The notes below the pieces were generated by a model. It was given only the letters and a program-made list of their open reading frames with translations, was not told where the DNA came from and did no database searches. A DNA stretch of 64,000 nucleotides from an uncultured bacterium. Its GTDB lineage: Bacteria; Pseudomonadota; Alphaproteobacteria; Sphingomonadales; Sphingomonadaceae. The stretch spans positions 124,001 to 188,000 of the forward strand of contig CALOGB020000221.1 in the NCBI GenBank assembly GCA_942636505.2, read 5' to 3'. This document shows, piece by piece, positions 35,405-44,337 of the stretch (the first letter of the stretch is position 1; each line of letters starts with the position of its first letter). Made by a program: the position numbers and the translations under genes.

Positions 35405-35937
35405 TGAGCCGCATTGGTAAGAAGCCGGTCACCGTACCGGCGGGCATCACGCCGACCATCGAGAACAAGCAGCTGACGATGAAGGGCCCCAAGGGTACCC
35501 TCAAGATGCCGCTTCGCGACGAGATCAGCTACACGATCGAAGACGGCGGCATTTCGGTGCAGCCGGCCAACGACACCAAGCGCGCTCGTGCGTTCTGGGG
35601 CATGCAGCGGACCATGGTGCAGAACCTGGTCACCGGCGTGTCGGAAGGCTTCACCAAGAAGCTGCTGATCACCGGCGTCGGCTATCGTGCCGCAGCGCAG
35701 GGTCGCAACCTCAAGCTGCAGCTCGGCTACAGCCACGACGTCAACATCGACGTGCCGGAGGGGATCGAAGTCAAGACTCCCGACAACACGACGATCGAGA
35801 TCTCGGGTTCGGACAAGCAGATGGTCGGTCAGCTGGCCGCGGAAATTCGTCAGTGGCGCAAGCCCGAGCCTTACAAGGGCAAGGGTATCAAGTACGACGG
35901 CGAGTTCATCTTCCGCAAGGAAGGGAAGAAGAAGTAA
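35404..35937 (+). CDS. rplF: Large ribosomal subunit protein L6
   Basis: 177 residues. L6 lies near the factor-binding site. It starts [20 protein letters not shown], and [27 protein letters not shown] and [35 protein letters not shown] are conserved. Overlaps rplR by one base. Confidence 0.98.
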   Translation: MSRIGKKPVTVPAGITPTIENKQLTMKGPKGTLKMPLRDEISYTIEDGGISVQPANDTKRARAFWGMQRTMVQNLVTGVSEGFTKKLLITGVGYRAAAQGRNLKLQLGYSHDVNIDVPEGIEVKTPDNTTIEISGSDKQMVGQLAAEIRQWRKPEPYKGKGIKYDGEFIFRKEGKKK

Positions 35938-36293
35938 TGACCAAGGGACTTTCTCTTTTCGCCAAGCGGCGTCGCCGCAACCGTACCGCGCTCCGCGCAC
36001 GTGCAGGCACCCGTCCGCGGTTGTCGGTGCATCGCTCGGGCAAGCACATCTATGCCCAGGTGATCGACGATGCCGCCGGCACGACGGTCGCATCGGCCTC
36101 GACGCTGGAGAAGGACGTGCGCGGCACGTCCGGCGCCAACATCGACGCGGCGACTTCGGTCGGCAAGCGCGTCGCCGAGGCTGCCAAGGCAGCGGGCGTG
36201 ACCCAGGTCGTGTTCGATCGCGGCGGCTTCCTCTACCACGGTCGCGTGAAGGCTCTTGCCGATGCCGCGCGCGAAGCCGGATTGGAGTTCTAA
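35937..36293 (+). CDS. rplR: Large ribosomal subunit protein L18
   Basis: 118 residues. L18 with L5 and 5S rRNA forms the central protuberance. It starts [44 protein letters not shown]; the C-terminus [28 protein letters not shown] is standard. Three bases before rpsE. Confidence 0.97.
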   Translation: MTKGLSLFAKRRRRNRTALRARAGTRPRLSVHRSGKHIYAQVIDDAAGTTVASASTLEKDVRGTSGANIDAATSVGKRVAEAAKAAGVTQVVFDRGGFLYHGRVKALADAAREAGLEF

Positions 36294-36296
36294 GAC

Positions 36297-37091
36297 ATGG
36301 CTGACGAAAACAACACGCCGGCAGTAATCGCTCCCGAGACGACCGCACAGGACGTCACGGCTCAGAATGTCCCGCAGAGCACTGGCTACCAGGGCAACAA
36401 CGGTGGCGGTCGCGGTCGCGGCGGTCCCGGTGGCGGCGGTGGCGGTGGTCGTGGTGGCCCCGGCGGCAACCGCAGCGGTGGCCCAGGTGGCAACCGCGGT
36501 GGTCGTGACGGCGGTCGCGGTCGCGACAATCGTGGCGGTCGTCCGGGTGCAGACGATGGCGGCGAAGAGCTGATCGAGAAGCTGGTGCACATCAACCGCG
36601 TCTCGAAGACGGTCAAGGGCGGTAAGCGCTTCGGCTTCGCAGCGCTCGTCGTCGTCGGCGACGGCAAGGGTCGTGCAGGCTTCGGTCATGGCAAGGCACG
36701 CGAAGTGCCGGAAGCCATCTCGAAGGCGACGGCTGCTGCCAAGAAGAAGATGGTTCGCGTTCCGTTGAAGGACGGTCGCACGCTGCATCATGACGGCAAC
36801 GGTCACTTCGGTGCCGGCAAGGTCACGCTGCGGTCGGCGCCTCAGGGTACGGGCATCATCGCCGGTGGCCCGATGCGCGCCGTCTTCGAATCGCTGGGCG
36901 TTGCGGACGTTGTGACCAAGTCGGTCGGCACGTCGAACCCCTACAACATGATCCGCGCCACGTTCGAGGCCCTTGGCGAGCAGACCTCGCCCAAGGCCGT
37001 CGCACAGCGTCGCGGCAAGAAGATCGCCGACCTGCTCGGCCATGGTGGTTCGAAGACCGCCGAGGCCGATGCAGCTGCGATCACGGAGTAA
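36297..37091 (+). CDS. rpsE: Small ribosomal subunit protein S5 with long Gly/Arg-rich extension
   Basis: 264 residues, almost 100 more than E. coli S5. The core begins about residue 89 ([38 protein letters not shown]) and is complete to [15 protein letters not shown]. Residues 34-84 form a low-complexity Gly/Arg/Asn region with repeated RGG, GGNR and GRGRD units. The first 30 residues are acidic and polar. S5 shapes the mRNA entry and accuracy centre. The extension resembles RGG boxes of RNA-binding proteins and may contact mRNA at the entry site; that is inference. Confidence 0.97.
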   Translation: MADENNTPAVIAPETTAQDVTAQNVPQSTGYQGNNGGGRGRGGPGGGGGGGRGGPGGNRSGGPGGNRGGRDGGRGRDNRGGRPGADDGGEELIEKLVHINRVSKTVKGGKRFGFAALVVVGDGKGRAGFGHGKAREVPEAISKATAAAKKKMVRVPLKDGRTLHHDGNGHFGAGKVTLRSAPQGTGIIAGGPMRAVFESLGVADVVTKSVGTSNPYNMIRATFEALGEQTSPKAVAQRRGKKIADLLGHGGSKTAEADAAAITE

Positions 37092-37097
37092 GCGATC

Positions 37098-37274
37098 ATG
37101 GCAACCATCAAGATCACGCAGACCGGTTCGCCGATCCGCCGCGAGAAGGATCAGCGCGCAACGCTGATCGGTCTCGGTCTCAACAAGATGCACAAGACCC
37201 GCGAGCTGGAAGACAGCCCAGAGGTTCGCGGCATGATCCGCAAGGTGCAGCACATGGTGTCGGTCGAAGGCTGA
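37098..37274 (+). CDS. rpmD: Large ribosomal subunit protein L30
   Basis: 58 residues from ATG 37098, six bases after the rpsE stop. Translation reads [20 protein letters not shown].. and continues with [20 protein letters not shown] and ..[14 protein letters not shown], the L30 pattern. L30 is a small 23S rRNA-binding protein of the 50S. A hairpin with a G/C-rich stem (37305-37326) follows before rplO. Confidence 0.95.
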   Translation: MATIKITQTGSPIRREKDQRATLIGLGLNKMHKTRELEDSPEVRGMIRKVQHMVSVEG

Positions 37275-37304
37275 GCCTTCACGACCCACGTGACAAATAC
37301 GGGG

Positions 37305-37326
37305 AAGGGGGCTAACGGCCCCCTTT
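37305..37326 (+). terminator. Terminator-like hairpin between rpmD and rplO
   Basis: AAGGGGGC (37305-37312) and GCCCCCTT (37318-37325) around TAACG, followed by T and CTTA. The T-run is short, so read-through or attenuation is likely. The rpmD-rplO gap is 115 bp, long for this cluster. Confidence 0.5.
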
Positions 37327-37389
37327 CTTATTCCAGTTTCCAACCCGGTTTTTAACCAGCGCGTAACAAGCGAAAGCGAGTGCATTACC

Positions 37390-37932
37390 ATGAAGCTCAA
37401 CGAACTCCGCGATAACGAAGGTGCCCGTAAGTCCAAGATGCGCGTCGGACGCGGCATCGGCTCGGGCAAGGGCAAGACCGCAGGCCGCGGCCAGAAGGGC
37501 CAGAAGAGCCGCGAGGGCGTGTCCATCGCCGGCTTCGAAGGTGGCCAGATGCCACTGCACATGCGTCTGCCTAAGCGCGGCTTCAACAACATCTTCCGCA
37601 AGGACTTCGCAGAGGTAAACCTCGGCGCGATCCAGCTCGCGGTCGACGCCGGCAAGATCGAGGCGAACGCCACGCTCGACCACGACGCGCTGAAGGCCGC
37701 TGGCCTGGCACGTGGCGGCAAGGACGGCGTCCGCCTCCTCGCCAAGGGCGAGCTGACCACGGTCCTCTCGTTCACCGTCGACGGCGCTTCGAAGGGCGCG
37801 ATCGAAGCGGTCGAGAAGATCGGCGGCAAGGTCGAGGTGATCCACTTCGTCCCCGCAGCCGAGAAGGCTGCCGCCAAGAAGGGCGTGAAGTACAAGGAGC
37901 GCGCGGCGCACAAGGCGTCGTTCAAGGCCTGA
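37390..37932 (+). CDS. rplO: Large ribosomal subunit protein L15
   Basis: 180 residues. L15 is a late-assembly 50S protein with an extended arm. N-terminal marks: [44 protein letters not shown] and [20 protein letters not shown]. The C-terminal Ala/Lys-rich tail ([25 protein letters not shown]) is longer than in E. coli. Ends with a strong terminator-like hairpin, so secY is a separate unit here. Confidence 0.97.
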   Translation: MKLNELRDNEGARKSKMRVGRGIGSGKGKTAGRGQKGQKSREGVSIAGFEGGQMPLHMRLPKRGFNNIFRKDFAEVNLGAIQLAVDAGKIEANATLDHDALKAAGLARGGKDGVRLLAKGELTTVLSFTVDGASKGAIEAVEKIGGKVEVIHFVPAAEKAAAKKGVKYKERAAHKASFKA

Positions 37933-37941
37933 CCTTGATGG

Positions 37942-37974
37942 GGGAGGGGGCGCCGAGTGCGCCTCCTCCCTTTT
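37942..37974 (+). terminator. Terminator after rplO
   Basis: GGGAGGGGGCGC (37942-37953) with GCGCCTCCTCCC (37959-37970), one G-T pair, then TTTTC. It closes the ribosomal transcript before secY. Confidence 0.8.
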
Positions 37975-38029
37975 CGTTTGTGGCGTCTGAGACGTCCCGC
38001 CGGGGCAACCCTCGCCATCTCTCCCCATC

Positions 38030-38150
38030 CCGTTCGTGCCGAGTAGAGGTCGAGCGCAGTCGAGAACTCGTATCGAGGTACAAGACCCAAGCGGGCCAGT
38101 CCTTCGATACGCCGTCTCGACAAGCTCGACGTCTACTTGGGACGAACGGA
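38030..38150. repeat. Family-6 palindromic repeat between rplO and secY
   Basis: CCGTTCGTGCCGAGTAGAGG at one end and ACGTCTACTTGGGACGAACGG at the other form inverted arms; TCGAGAAC..TATCGAGG and CCTTCGATAC..GTCTCGA lie inside. No other copy in this window. Confidence 0.8.
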
Positions 38151-38239
38151 ATGGGTTAATTGGTCCGGGTGCGGCCGATGTGGCAGGGTAAATCAATGGA
38201 CGAGGTGGTTCCGCCACCTATCCATATCCGCCTTAGCCA

Positions 38240-38268
38240 TTAGACAAGCGCGCCCGTGCGCCTATATG
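38240..38268 (+). promoter_or_regulatory. Putative promoter of secY-adk
   Basis: -35 TTAGAC (38240-38245), 17 bases, -10 TATATG (38263-38268). Transcription from about 38275 would leave no room for a start at 38279, supporting the start chosen for secY at 38327. Confidence 0.6.
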
Positions 38269-38326
38269 AGCGGCGGGGGTGGTCATAACGCATCCCGCCT
38301 TCTTTGTTTCCAGGACGATCACACGC

Positions 38327-39691
38327 ATGGCATCCGCAGCCGACCAGATGGCGCAAAGCATCAGCCTTTCGAAATTCGCGAAGGCGACCGACCTCAAGAA
38401 GCGGTTGTGGTTCACGATCGGTGCGCTGATCATTTTCCGCCTGCTCAGCTATGTCCCGCTGCCGGGTGTCGACCCGACCGCGCTCGGCCTGCTCTCGCAG
38501 CAGACGCAGGGCGGCGTGCTCGATTTCTTCAACACCTTCTCGGGTGGTTCGCTCAGCCGCATGTCGCTGATCGCGCTCGGCGTGATGCCCTACATCACCG
38601 CCTCGATCGTGGTGCAGCTCGCGACCTCGCTGTCGCCGACGCTCGCTGCCATCAAGAAGGACGGCGAATCGGGCCGCAAGCGCCTCAACCAGTACACGCG
38701 CTACGGCACCGTCGGCTTGACCGCGGTCCAGGGCTATTTCATCGCCGTCGGCCTTGAGACGCTCGGCGCCGCACAGGGTATCCAGGCGGTCATCGAGCCC
38801 GGCATGATGTTCCGCGTCGCCGCGGTCATCTCGCTGATCGGCGGTACGATGTTCCTGATGTGGCTCGGCGAGCAGATCACCAGCCGCGGGATCGGCAACG
38901 GCGTTTCGCTGATCATCATGGCCGGCATCGTCGCGCATCTGCCCGTCACGCTCGTCAACCTGCTCGAAGGCGGCCGCTCGGGCTCGCTCGATCCGATCAA
39001 GCTGATCGGCATCGTCGTTGCGGTCGTCGTGCTGATCCTCTTCATCTGCTTCATGGAGCGCGCGCAGCGCCGCATCCTGATCCAGTATCCCAAGCGCCAG
39101 ACACAGCGCGGCATGCAGGCCGACCGCAGCCATCTGCCGCTGAAGATCAACACGGCTGGCGTCATCCCGCCGATCTTCGCCTCGTCGCTGCTGCTGATGC
39201 CGCTGACGATCTCGCAGTTCGCCGGACAGCGCGTTGCGGGTGAATCGAAGTGGGGCGACTTCATCATCACCCTCAACCAGTACCTGCAGCACGGCAGCCC
39301 TGTGTACATGCTGCTGTACGGCGCCGGCATTATCTTCTTCTCGTTCTTCTACACCGCGGTCGTCTTCAACCCCGAGGAAACCGCCGACAACCTGAAGCGC
39401 AATGGCGGGTTCATCCCCGGCATCCGCCCTGGCAAGAACACCGAGAACTATTTCGATTACGTGCTGACGCGCATCACCGTGATCGGTGCGGCGTATCTGA
39501 CGATCATCTGTCTGTTGCCGGAATATCTGGTGACCGCGTTGCAGATCCCGTTCTACCTCGGTGGCACCAGCCTGCTGATCGTCGTCAACGTGACGATGGA
39601 CACGGTGACGCAGATCCAGTCGCACCTGCTGGCGCACCAGTATGGCGACCTGATCAAGAAGGCGAAGCTCAAGGGCAATCGACTTCGTTAA
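38327..39691 (+). CDS. secY: Preprotein translocase subunit SecY
   Basis: 454 residues, ten membrane spans. It forms the protein-conducting channel with SecE and SecG. Start MASAADQMAQSISLSKFAKATDLKKRLWFTIGALIIFRL; the plug-region and lateral gate marks GALSRMSLIALGVMPYITASIVVQL and GNGVSLIIMAGIV are present, as is the ribosome/SecA contact loop QRRILIQYPKRQTQRGMQADRSHLPLKINTAGVIPPIFASSLL. Separated from rplO by a terminator and repeat, with its own promoter. adk follows after about 50 bp. Confidence 0.98.
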   Translation: MASAADQMAQSISLSKFAKATDLKKRLWFTIGALIIFRLLSYVPLPGVDPTALGLLSQQTQGGVLDFFNTFSGGSLSRMSLIALGVMPYITASIVVQLATSLSPTLAAIKKDGESGRKRLNQYTRYGTVGLTAVQGYFIAVGLETLGAAQGIQAVIEPGMMFRVAAVISLIGGTMFLMWLGEQITSRGIGNGVSLIIMAGIVAHLPVTLVNLLEGGRSGSLDPIKLIGIVVAVVVLILFICFMERAQRRILIQYPKRQTQRGMQADRSHLPLKINTAGVIPPIFASSLLLMPLTISQFAGQRVAGESKWGDFIITLNQYLQHGSPVYMLLYGAGIIFFSFFYTAVVFNPEETADNLKRNGGFIPGIRPGKNTENYFDYVLTRITVIGAAYLTIICLLPEYLVTALQIPFYLGGTSLLIVVNVTMDTVTQIQSHLLAHQYGDLIKKAKLKGNRLR

Positions 39692-39743
39692 GTTGCGGGG
39701 CTAACCCGGTTTAATTCCTGCACGAACGAGGGGAGTGCGTTTC

Positions 39744-40394
39744 GTGAATATCATCCTTCTTGGACCGCCCGGCGCGGGCAAGGGCACGCAAGCCGCCACG
39801 CTCGTCAGCGAGCGCGGTATGGTGCAGCTTTCGACCGGCGACATGCTGCGCGCAGCGGTGGCCGCCGGAACGCCGGTCGGCCTTCAGGCGAAGTCCGTCA
39901 TGGAATCGGGCGGTCTCGTGTCTGACGAGATCGTGTCGGGCATCATCGGTGAGCGCCTCGACCAGCCGGACACCGCGAACGGCGTCATCTTCGACGGCTA
40001 TCCACGCACGGCCGCTCAAGCCGAAGCGCTCGACGGTCTGCTGGCCGATCGTGGTCGCACGCTCGACTACGTCATCGAACTGGGCGTCGACGAGGCCGCG
40101 CTGATCGACCGCGTCGTCGGCCGCTACACCTGCGCCAAGTGCGGCACGGGCTATCACGATCGCTACAAGAAGCCGGTCGTGGTAGGCGTCTGCGACGTCT
40201 GCGGCTCTACCGAGTTCAAGCGTCGTCCGGACGACAACGCCGAAACCGTCCACAACCGCATGGCCGAATACCGCGCGAAGACGGCACCGATCCTGCCGAT
40301 CTATGACGCCCGAGGCCTGGTCCACCGCGTCGACGGCATGGCCGACATCGCGCATGTCGGTGCCGCAATCGCTGCGATCCTCGACGAGAAGTAA
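39744..40394 (+). CDS. adk: Adenylate kinase, zinc-lid form
   Basis: 216 residues. Interconverts ATP + AMP and 2 ADP. P-loop GPPGAGKGTQ (7-16); AMP-binding STGDMLR; DGYPRT. The LID domain carries four Cys (Cys130, Cys133, Cys150, Cys153) that should bind structural zinc, as in many Gram-positive and some alphaproteobacterial enzymes. Start: GTG 39744 gives the canonical MNIILLGPPGAGKGTQ with GAGGGG about ten bases upstream; GTG 39735 is the alternative. The usual followers rpsM, rpsK, rpoA and rplQ are absent. Confidence 0.97.
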   Translation: MNIILLGPPGAGKGTQAATLVSERGMVQLSTGDMLRAAVAAGTPVGLQAKSVMESGGLVSDEIVSGIIGERLDQPDTANGVIFDGYPRTAAQAEALDGLLADRGRTLDYVIELGVDEAALIDRVVGRYTCAKCGTGYHDRYKKPVVVGVCDVCGSTEFKRRPDDNAETVHNRMAEYRAKTAPILPIYDARGLVHRVDGMADIAHVGAAIAAILDEK

Positions 40395-40451
40395 GTGTGT
40401 TCCGCCGCTGAGGCGGGGCCCTAGTTATGGGCCACGCTCTCGCCCCCTCTT

Positions 40452-40559
40452 CCGTCATCCCGGCGCACGCCGGGACCCACGGATACGGCGGACCAAGCGA
40501 GAGCGTGCTACCACTACTCACTCCGCAACCATGGGTCCCGGCGTTCGCCGGGATGACGG
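40452..40559. repeat. Family-5 palindromic repeat (CGTCATCCCGGC type)
   Basis: CCGTCATCCCGGCGCACGCCGGGACCCA and the inverse TGGGTCCCGGCGTTCGCCGGGATGACGG, each a hairpin on its own. A looser relative is at 60096-60188. Confidence 0.85.
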
Positions 40560-40745
40560 GGTAGGGGTTGGGTAGATTTTTGGGACGGTTTCGTATCGAG
40601 CCCCGAAACAACCATCAACATGACGAAATTGTCACCCCTCGGTCATCGCCCTGACCCCCGCCCGATCCTAGAACGAACACGTGGCCGGCAACGGTCGCAT
40701 GAGTTTCCAGAGATCGGTGCCCGTCACTCCCGGGGGTACCGTGGG

Positions 40746-40778
40746 GGCCGGCGGGAAGGGTTCTTTCCGCCGGCCTTT
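40746..40778 (+). terminator. Terminator-like hairpin just before the response regulator gene
   Basis: GGCCGGCGGGAA (40746-40757) with TTTCCGCCGGCC (40764-40775), 12 pairs including one G-T, then TTTCC. Only about 20 bases before the ATG at 40798, so it either ends adk or acts as an attenuator of the two-component operon. GTCA words at 40631-40634 and 40642-40645, 11 bases apart, could be a binding site for the regulator itself. Confidence 0.6.
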
Positions 40779-40797
40779 CCGTTTATAAGGGCAGGAG

Positions 40798-41529
40798 ATG
40801 GTGACCGAAATCGGTGGCAGGGAAGGTGATACCGCGTTGAGCCGCAAGATCCTGATCGTCGAGGACGACGCCTCGACATCCGCCTATCTTGCCAAGGGCC
40901 TGGCTGAGGCCGGCCATGCAATCGAAGCCTGTGCAGACGGCCGCGACGGCCTGTTCCTCGCCAGCGAAGGCATCTTCGACCTGATCATAGCGGACCGCAT
41001 GCTGCCGGGCCTCGACGGGCTGTCGATGGTCAGCGCGATTCGCGCCGCGGGTATCGCTACGCCGGTCCTGATCCTGTCCGCGCTCGCCGCCGTCGACGAC
41101 CGCGTCGATGGGCTCAAGGCTGGCGCCGACGACTATCTGTGCAAGCCCTTCTCGTTCGCCGAACTCTCCGCGCGGATCGAGGCCATGCTGCGCCGCTCCG
41201 ACCGCGCCGCGACCGAGCCGCAGAAGACCAAGCTCTCCGTCGGCGACCTTGAGATCGACCTGCTCGCCCGCGCGGTCTCGCGCGCCGGCCGCTCGATCCC
41301 GCTTGGCGCCCGCGAGTTCAACCTGCTCGAATTCCTCGCCCGCCATGCCGGCCAGGTCGTGACGCGCACGATGATGCTCGAGAAGATCTGGAACTATCAC
41401 TTCGACCCGGGCTCGAACGTCGTCGACGTGCATATCGGCCGCCTCCGCCGCAAGCTTGAGGAAGGTTTCCCGACGCCAATCCTCCATACGGTCCGCGGCG
41501 CAGGCTACCGGCTCGCCGTCGAAGGGTGA
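40798..41529 (+). CDS. OmpR-family response regulator
   Basis: 243 residues. Receiver domain: acidic pair VEDD (21-24), phospho-acceptor Asp66 (IIADRMLPG), Lys116 (DDYLCKPF). Winged-helix DNA-binding domain from about 145: LGAREFNLLEFLARHAGQVVTRTMMLEKIWNYHFDPGSNVVDVHIGRLRRKL ending HTVRGAGYRL. The ATG at 40798 has GCAGGAG just ahead; a TTG at codon 14 is an alternative giving LSRKILIVEDD. Overlaps the kinase gene by 4 bases. Closest in style to QseB/CusR-type regulators; signal unknown. Confidence 0.92.
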   Translation: MVTEIGGREGDTALSRKILIVEDDASTSAYLAKGLAEAGHAIEACADGRDGLFLASEGIFDLIIADRMLPGLDGLSMVSAIRAAGIATPVLILSALAAVDDRVDGLKAGADDYLCKPFSFAELSARIEAMLRRSDRAATEPQKTKLSVGDLEIDLLARAVSRAGRSIPLGAREFNLLEFLARHAGQVVTRTMMLEKIWNYHFDPGSNVVDVHIGRLRRKLEEGFPTPILHTVRGAGYRLAVEG

Positions 41530-42872
41530 TTCGCCTTTCGGTAACTGCCCGAATCGCGCTGCTCTCGATCGCGCTGGCGCTGATCTCCAATCTCGCGCTG
41601 GTCGGCTTCGTCTGGAAGACCACCAGCGCGGACGCGATCGACGCGATCAGGCGCGAGACCACCGAGCAATCGGAAGCCCTGCGCGCGGTCTGGCGTAACG
41701 GTGGCCTCCCCGCGATCCGCCAGGCGATCGACAGCGCAGTCGTCCCCGGCGACGTCTCGCTCGTCCTCGCGGTGGTCGACCCGAAGGGCAGGGCAGTCGT
41801 CGGCATCGCGCCCGAACGCCTCGCTGTCCCGCTCCGCATCACGCAGTTCCGCATCGCACGACTCGGCGCCGACGAACTCTGGTCTGCCCGCGAGACCGGG
41901 TACGCGCTCCATCCGCTCGGCAGCTACTGGCTCCTGACCGGCCGCAATCTCGACCTGATCGCCGCGGAGGAGCGCGCGATCGAACGTGCGCTTGCGGTCG
42001 CCGTCTTCCTGTCGCTAGCGCTCGGCGTGGTCGGAGGGCTTGTCCTCACGCGCTACGTTAGCCGCCGGCTCGACGGCATCGCCAAGGCGATCGAGGCGGC
42101 CGGCGAGGGCGACCTCTCGCGCCGCGTCGACATGATCGCGGGGGGCGGCGATGCGTTCGACCGCCTTGCCGCCCGCCTCAACGTCATGCTGGGCAAGCTC
42201 GAAGGCGTGATGGCCGAACTGCGGATCGTCACCGACAGCCTAGCACACGACCTCCGCTCGCCGCTCGCACGACTGCGTACCAAGACGGAGCAGGCGGTCC
42301 TGATCGCCGATCCCGACGCTCGTGAAGCGGCGCTGGGCGGCCTCCTGGTCGAAACCGACCTGGTGATGCGGATGCTGACGATGGTGATCGAGATCAGCCG
42401 CTCCGGCTCGGTTTCGCGCGACCGCTTCATCGAGGTCTCGCCGGCGAACCTGCTCGAAGAGATCGGCGAACTGTACGCTCCGGTCGCGGAGGACGCGGGC
42501 CTGGTCTTCACGATCGCGATCGACGACCGCCCGCCGCCGATGAAGCTGCACCGCGAACTGATAAGCCAGGCGATCACCAATCTGATCGACAACGCGCTCC
42601 GCCACGGCGCTGGCGGGGGCGAAGTCACGCTGCGGATCGTCCATCGCACCGACGGCGTCGCGATCCAGGTCGAGGATCGTGGCCCCGGTATCGCAGCCGC
42701 CGATCGCGCGCAGGCGTTGAAGCGCTTCGGACGCCTTGATAGCGCGCGTTCCACGCCGGGCGCAGGCCTCGGCATGGCGCTGATCGAAGCGGTCGCCCGG
42801 CTCCACGACGGCCATTTCGAACTCGCCGACAACGCCCCCGGCCTCGTCGCGCGCATAGTCCTCCCCGTCTGA
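41526..42872 (+). CDS. Sensor histidine kinase of the two-component pair
   Basis: 448 residues from a GTG overlapping the regulator stop. Membrane spans at about 8-29 and 156-176 bracket a periplasmic sensor of about 125 residues (small, no known fold seen). HAMP domain 177-230. H-box DSLAHDLRSPLARL with His241. ATPase N-box ITNLIDNALRHG, then DRGPGIAAADR and GAGLGMALIEAV. A complete class-I kinase. A family-1 repeat begins at its stop codon. Confidence 0.92.
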   Translation: MIRLSVTARIALLSIALALISNLALVGFVWKTTSADAIDAIRRETTEQSEALRAVWRNGGLPAIRQAIDSAVVPGDVSLVLAVVDPKGRAVVGIAPERLAVPLRITQFRIARLGADELWSARETGYALHPLGSYWLLTGRNLDLIAAEERAIERALAVAVFLSLALGVVGGLVLTRYVSRRLDGIAKAIEAAGEGDLSRRVDMIAGGGDAFDRLAARLNVMLGKLEGVMAELRIVTDSLAHDLRSPLARLRTKTEQAVLIADPDAREAALGGLLVETDLVMRMLTMVIEISRSGSVSRDRFIEVSPANLLEEIGELYAPVAEDAGLVFTIAIDDRPPPMKLHRELISQAITNLIDNALRHGAGGGEVTLRIVHRTDGVAIQVEDRGPGIAAADRAQALKRFGRLDSARSTPGAGLGMALIEAVARLHDGHFELADNAPGLVARIVLPV

Positions 42873-42994
42873 TCCTCCCCCGCAAGGGGGAGGTGGCTGG
42901 CGCGTGCCAGACGGAGGGGGAGGAAAGGGTAACCTCGGTTGCGTGTCCTCCCCCTCCGTCGCTACGCGCCACCTCCCCCTGGCGGGGGAGGATT
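42871..42994. repeat. Family-1 palindromic repeat, paired units
   Basis: GATCCTCCCCCGCAAGGGGGAGGTGGCTGGC..GACGGAGGGGGAGG followed by the inverted CCTCCCCCTCCGTCGC..CCACCTCCCCCTGGCGGGGGAGGATT. It starts within the TGA of the kinase gene. Confidence 0.9.
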
Positions 42995-43044
42995 GTAAGC
43001 CGCAATCGGTTGACCGGAACCGCCTCCCCGGCGAGACCGTGCCC

Positions 43045-44304
43045 ATGACGACGCTAGCCTCCCACCGCCGCATCCTCGCCGCCAGTCTGGTCGGCACCGC
43101 GGTCGAGTTCTACGATTTCTACATCTACGCAACCGCTGCGGCGCTGGTGTTCGGCCCGCTGTTCTTTTCGGCGCAGTCCGCGTCGGCGCAGTTGTTGCTG
43201 AGCTATGCCACGTTCGGCCTGGCCTTCGTTGCACGCCCGGTCGGCGCGATCGTGTTCGGGCATTTCGGCGATCGGATCGGGCGTAAGTCCACCCTCGTTG
43301 CATCGCTGTTGCTGATGGGCGGATCGACCGTCGGCATCGCGTTCCTGCCGACTTATGCGCAGGTCGGCTGGATCGCTCCGGCGCTGCTGTGCCTGATGCG
43401 GCTGGGGCAGGGGCTCGGGCTTGGCGGCGAATGGGGCGGGGCGGCGCTGCTGGCGGTCGAGAACGCGCCGTCGCACCGCAAGAACACCTGGGGCATGTTC
43501 CCGCCGCTCGGTGCCCCGGTGGGTTTCCTCGCCGCGAACGGGCTGTTCCTGATCATCGGACTCGTGCTCGACGAGGCACAGTTCTTGGCTTGGGGTTGGC
43601 GGATCCCGTTCCTACTCAGCGCGATCCTCGTCGGGCTCGGCCTGTGGGTACGGCTCAAGCTAACCGAGACGCCCGCCTTCCTCGAAGCGGAGGCTACCGA
43701 GGCGCTCCCAAAGGTACCGATCGCGACGCTTCTCACGCAGCACCTCCGCGCGACGCTGGCCGGCACGTTCGGGGTCATCGCGTGCTTCGCGCTGTTCTAT
43801 CTCGCGACCGCGTTCGCGCTTGGCTACGGCACCAAGACGCTCGGCTATTCGCGCGAGGCGTTCCTTTCGGTCGAGCTGGTTGCGATCTGGTTCCTGGCAG
43901 GCGGCGTGATCGTGGCCAGCGCGCTCGCGGACCGGCATTCCGCAGCGCGGATGCTCGCGATCGGGTTTGCCGGGTGCATCGGCGTCGGCGCGCTGATGGG
44001 GCCGATGCTGGGCTCGGGATCGCTGTTCACGGTGGGGCTGTGGCTGTCGGGCGCGCTGTTCGTGATGGGGTTCGCCTACGGACCGCTCGGTGGCTGGCTG
44101 CCGAGCCTGTTTCCGGCGGGGGTGCGCTACACCGGCGTCTCGATGACGTTCAATCTTGGCGGCGTGCTGGGCGGTGCGCTCGCGCCGATCGTCGCGGAGG
44201 CACTGGCCCCGCATGGGTTGTGGCTGGTCGGCGGGTATCTGATGGCGGCCGGGGTGCTGAGCCTTGGCGGGCTGCTGATCCTCGGCCGCACGACCGACGA
44301 GTAA
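43045..44304 (+). CDS. MHS-type MFS transporter (metabolite:H+ symporter)
   Basis: 419 residues with 12 predicted membrane spans. Early motifs GTAVEFYDFYIYATAAALVFGPLFF and FGHFGDRIGRKST (71-83) are those of the metabolite:H+ symporter subgroup (ProP, KgtP, ShiA, CitA), which imports organic acids, betaine or shikimate with protons. The mid-loop QGLGLGGEWGGAALLAVENAP is also characteristic. The substrate is not readable. It stands alone between the repeat and the palindrome at 44306. Confidence 0.88.
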   Translation: MTTLASHRRILAASLVGTAVEFYDFYIYATAAALVFGPLFFSAQSASAQLLLSYATFGLAFVARPVGAIVFGHFGDRIGRKSTLVASLLLMGGSTVGIAFLPTYAQVGWIAPALLCLMRLGQGLGLGGEWGGAALLAVENAPSHRKNTWGMFPPLGAPVGFLAANGLFLIIGLVLDEAQFLAWGWRIPFLLSAILVGLGLWVRLKLTETPAFLEAEATEALPKVPIATLLTQHLRATLAGTFGVIACFALFYLATAFALGYGTKTLGYSREAFLSVELVAIWFLAGGVIVASALADRHSAARMLAIGFAGCIGVGALMGPMLGSGSLFTVGLWLSGALFVMGFAYGPLGGWLPSLFPAGVRYTGVSMTFNLGGVLGGALAPIVAEALAPHGLWLVGGYLMAAGVLSLGGLLILGRTTDE

Positions 44305-44305
44305 A

Positions 44306-44333
44306 ATGCCCTCCCGCCTTTGCGGGAGGGCAT
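44306..44333. terminator. Bidirectional terminator
   Basis: A perfect 12-bp stem ATGCCCTCCCGC with GCGGGAGGGCAT around CTTT, between the convergent transporter and rsmD genes. It reaches to five bases before the rsmD stop. Confidence 0.8.
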
Positions 44334-44337
44334 GCCT

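Noticed and set aside
35871..38123. Long open frame antisense to rplF-rplR-rpsE-rpmD-rplO
   Set aside because: It crosses several confirmed ribosomal genes and reads as low-complexity shadow of the S5 Gly/Arg region.
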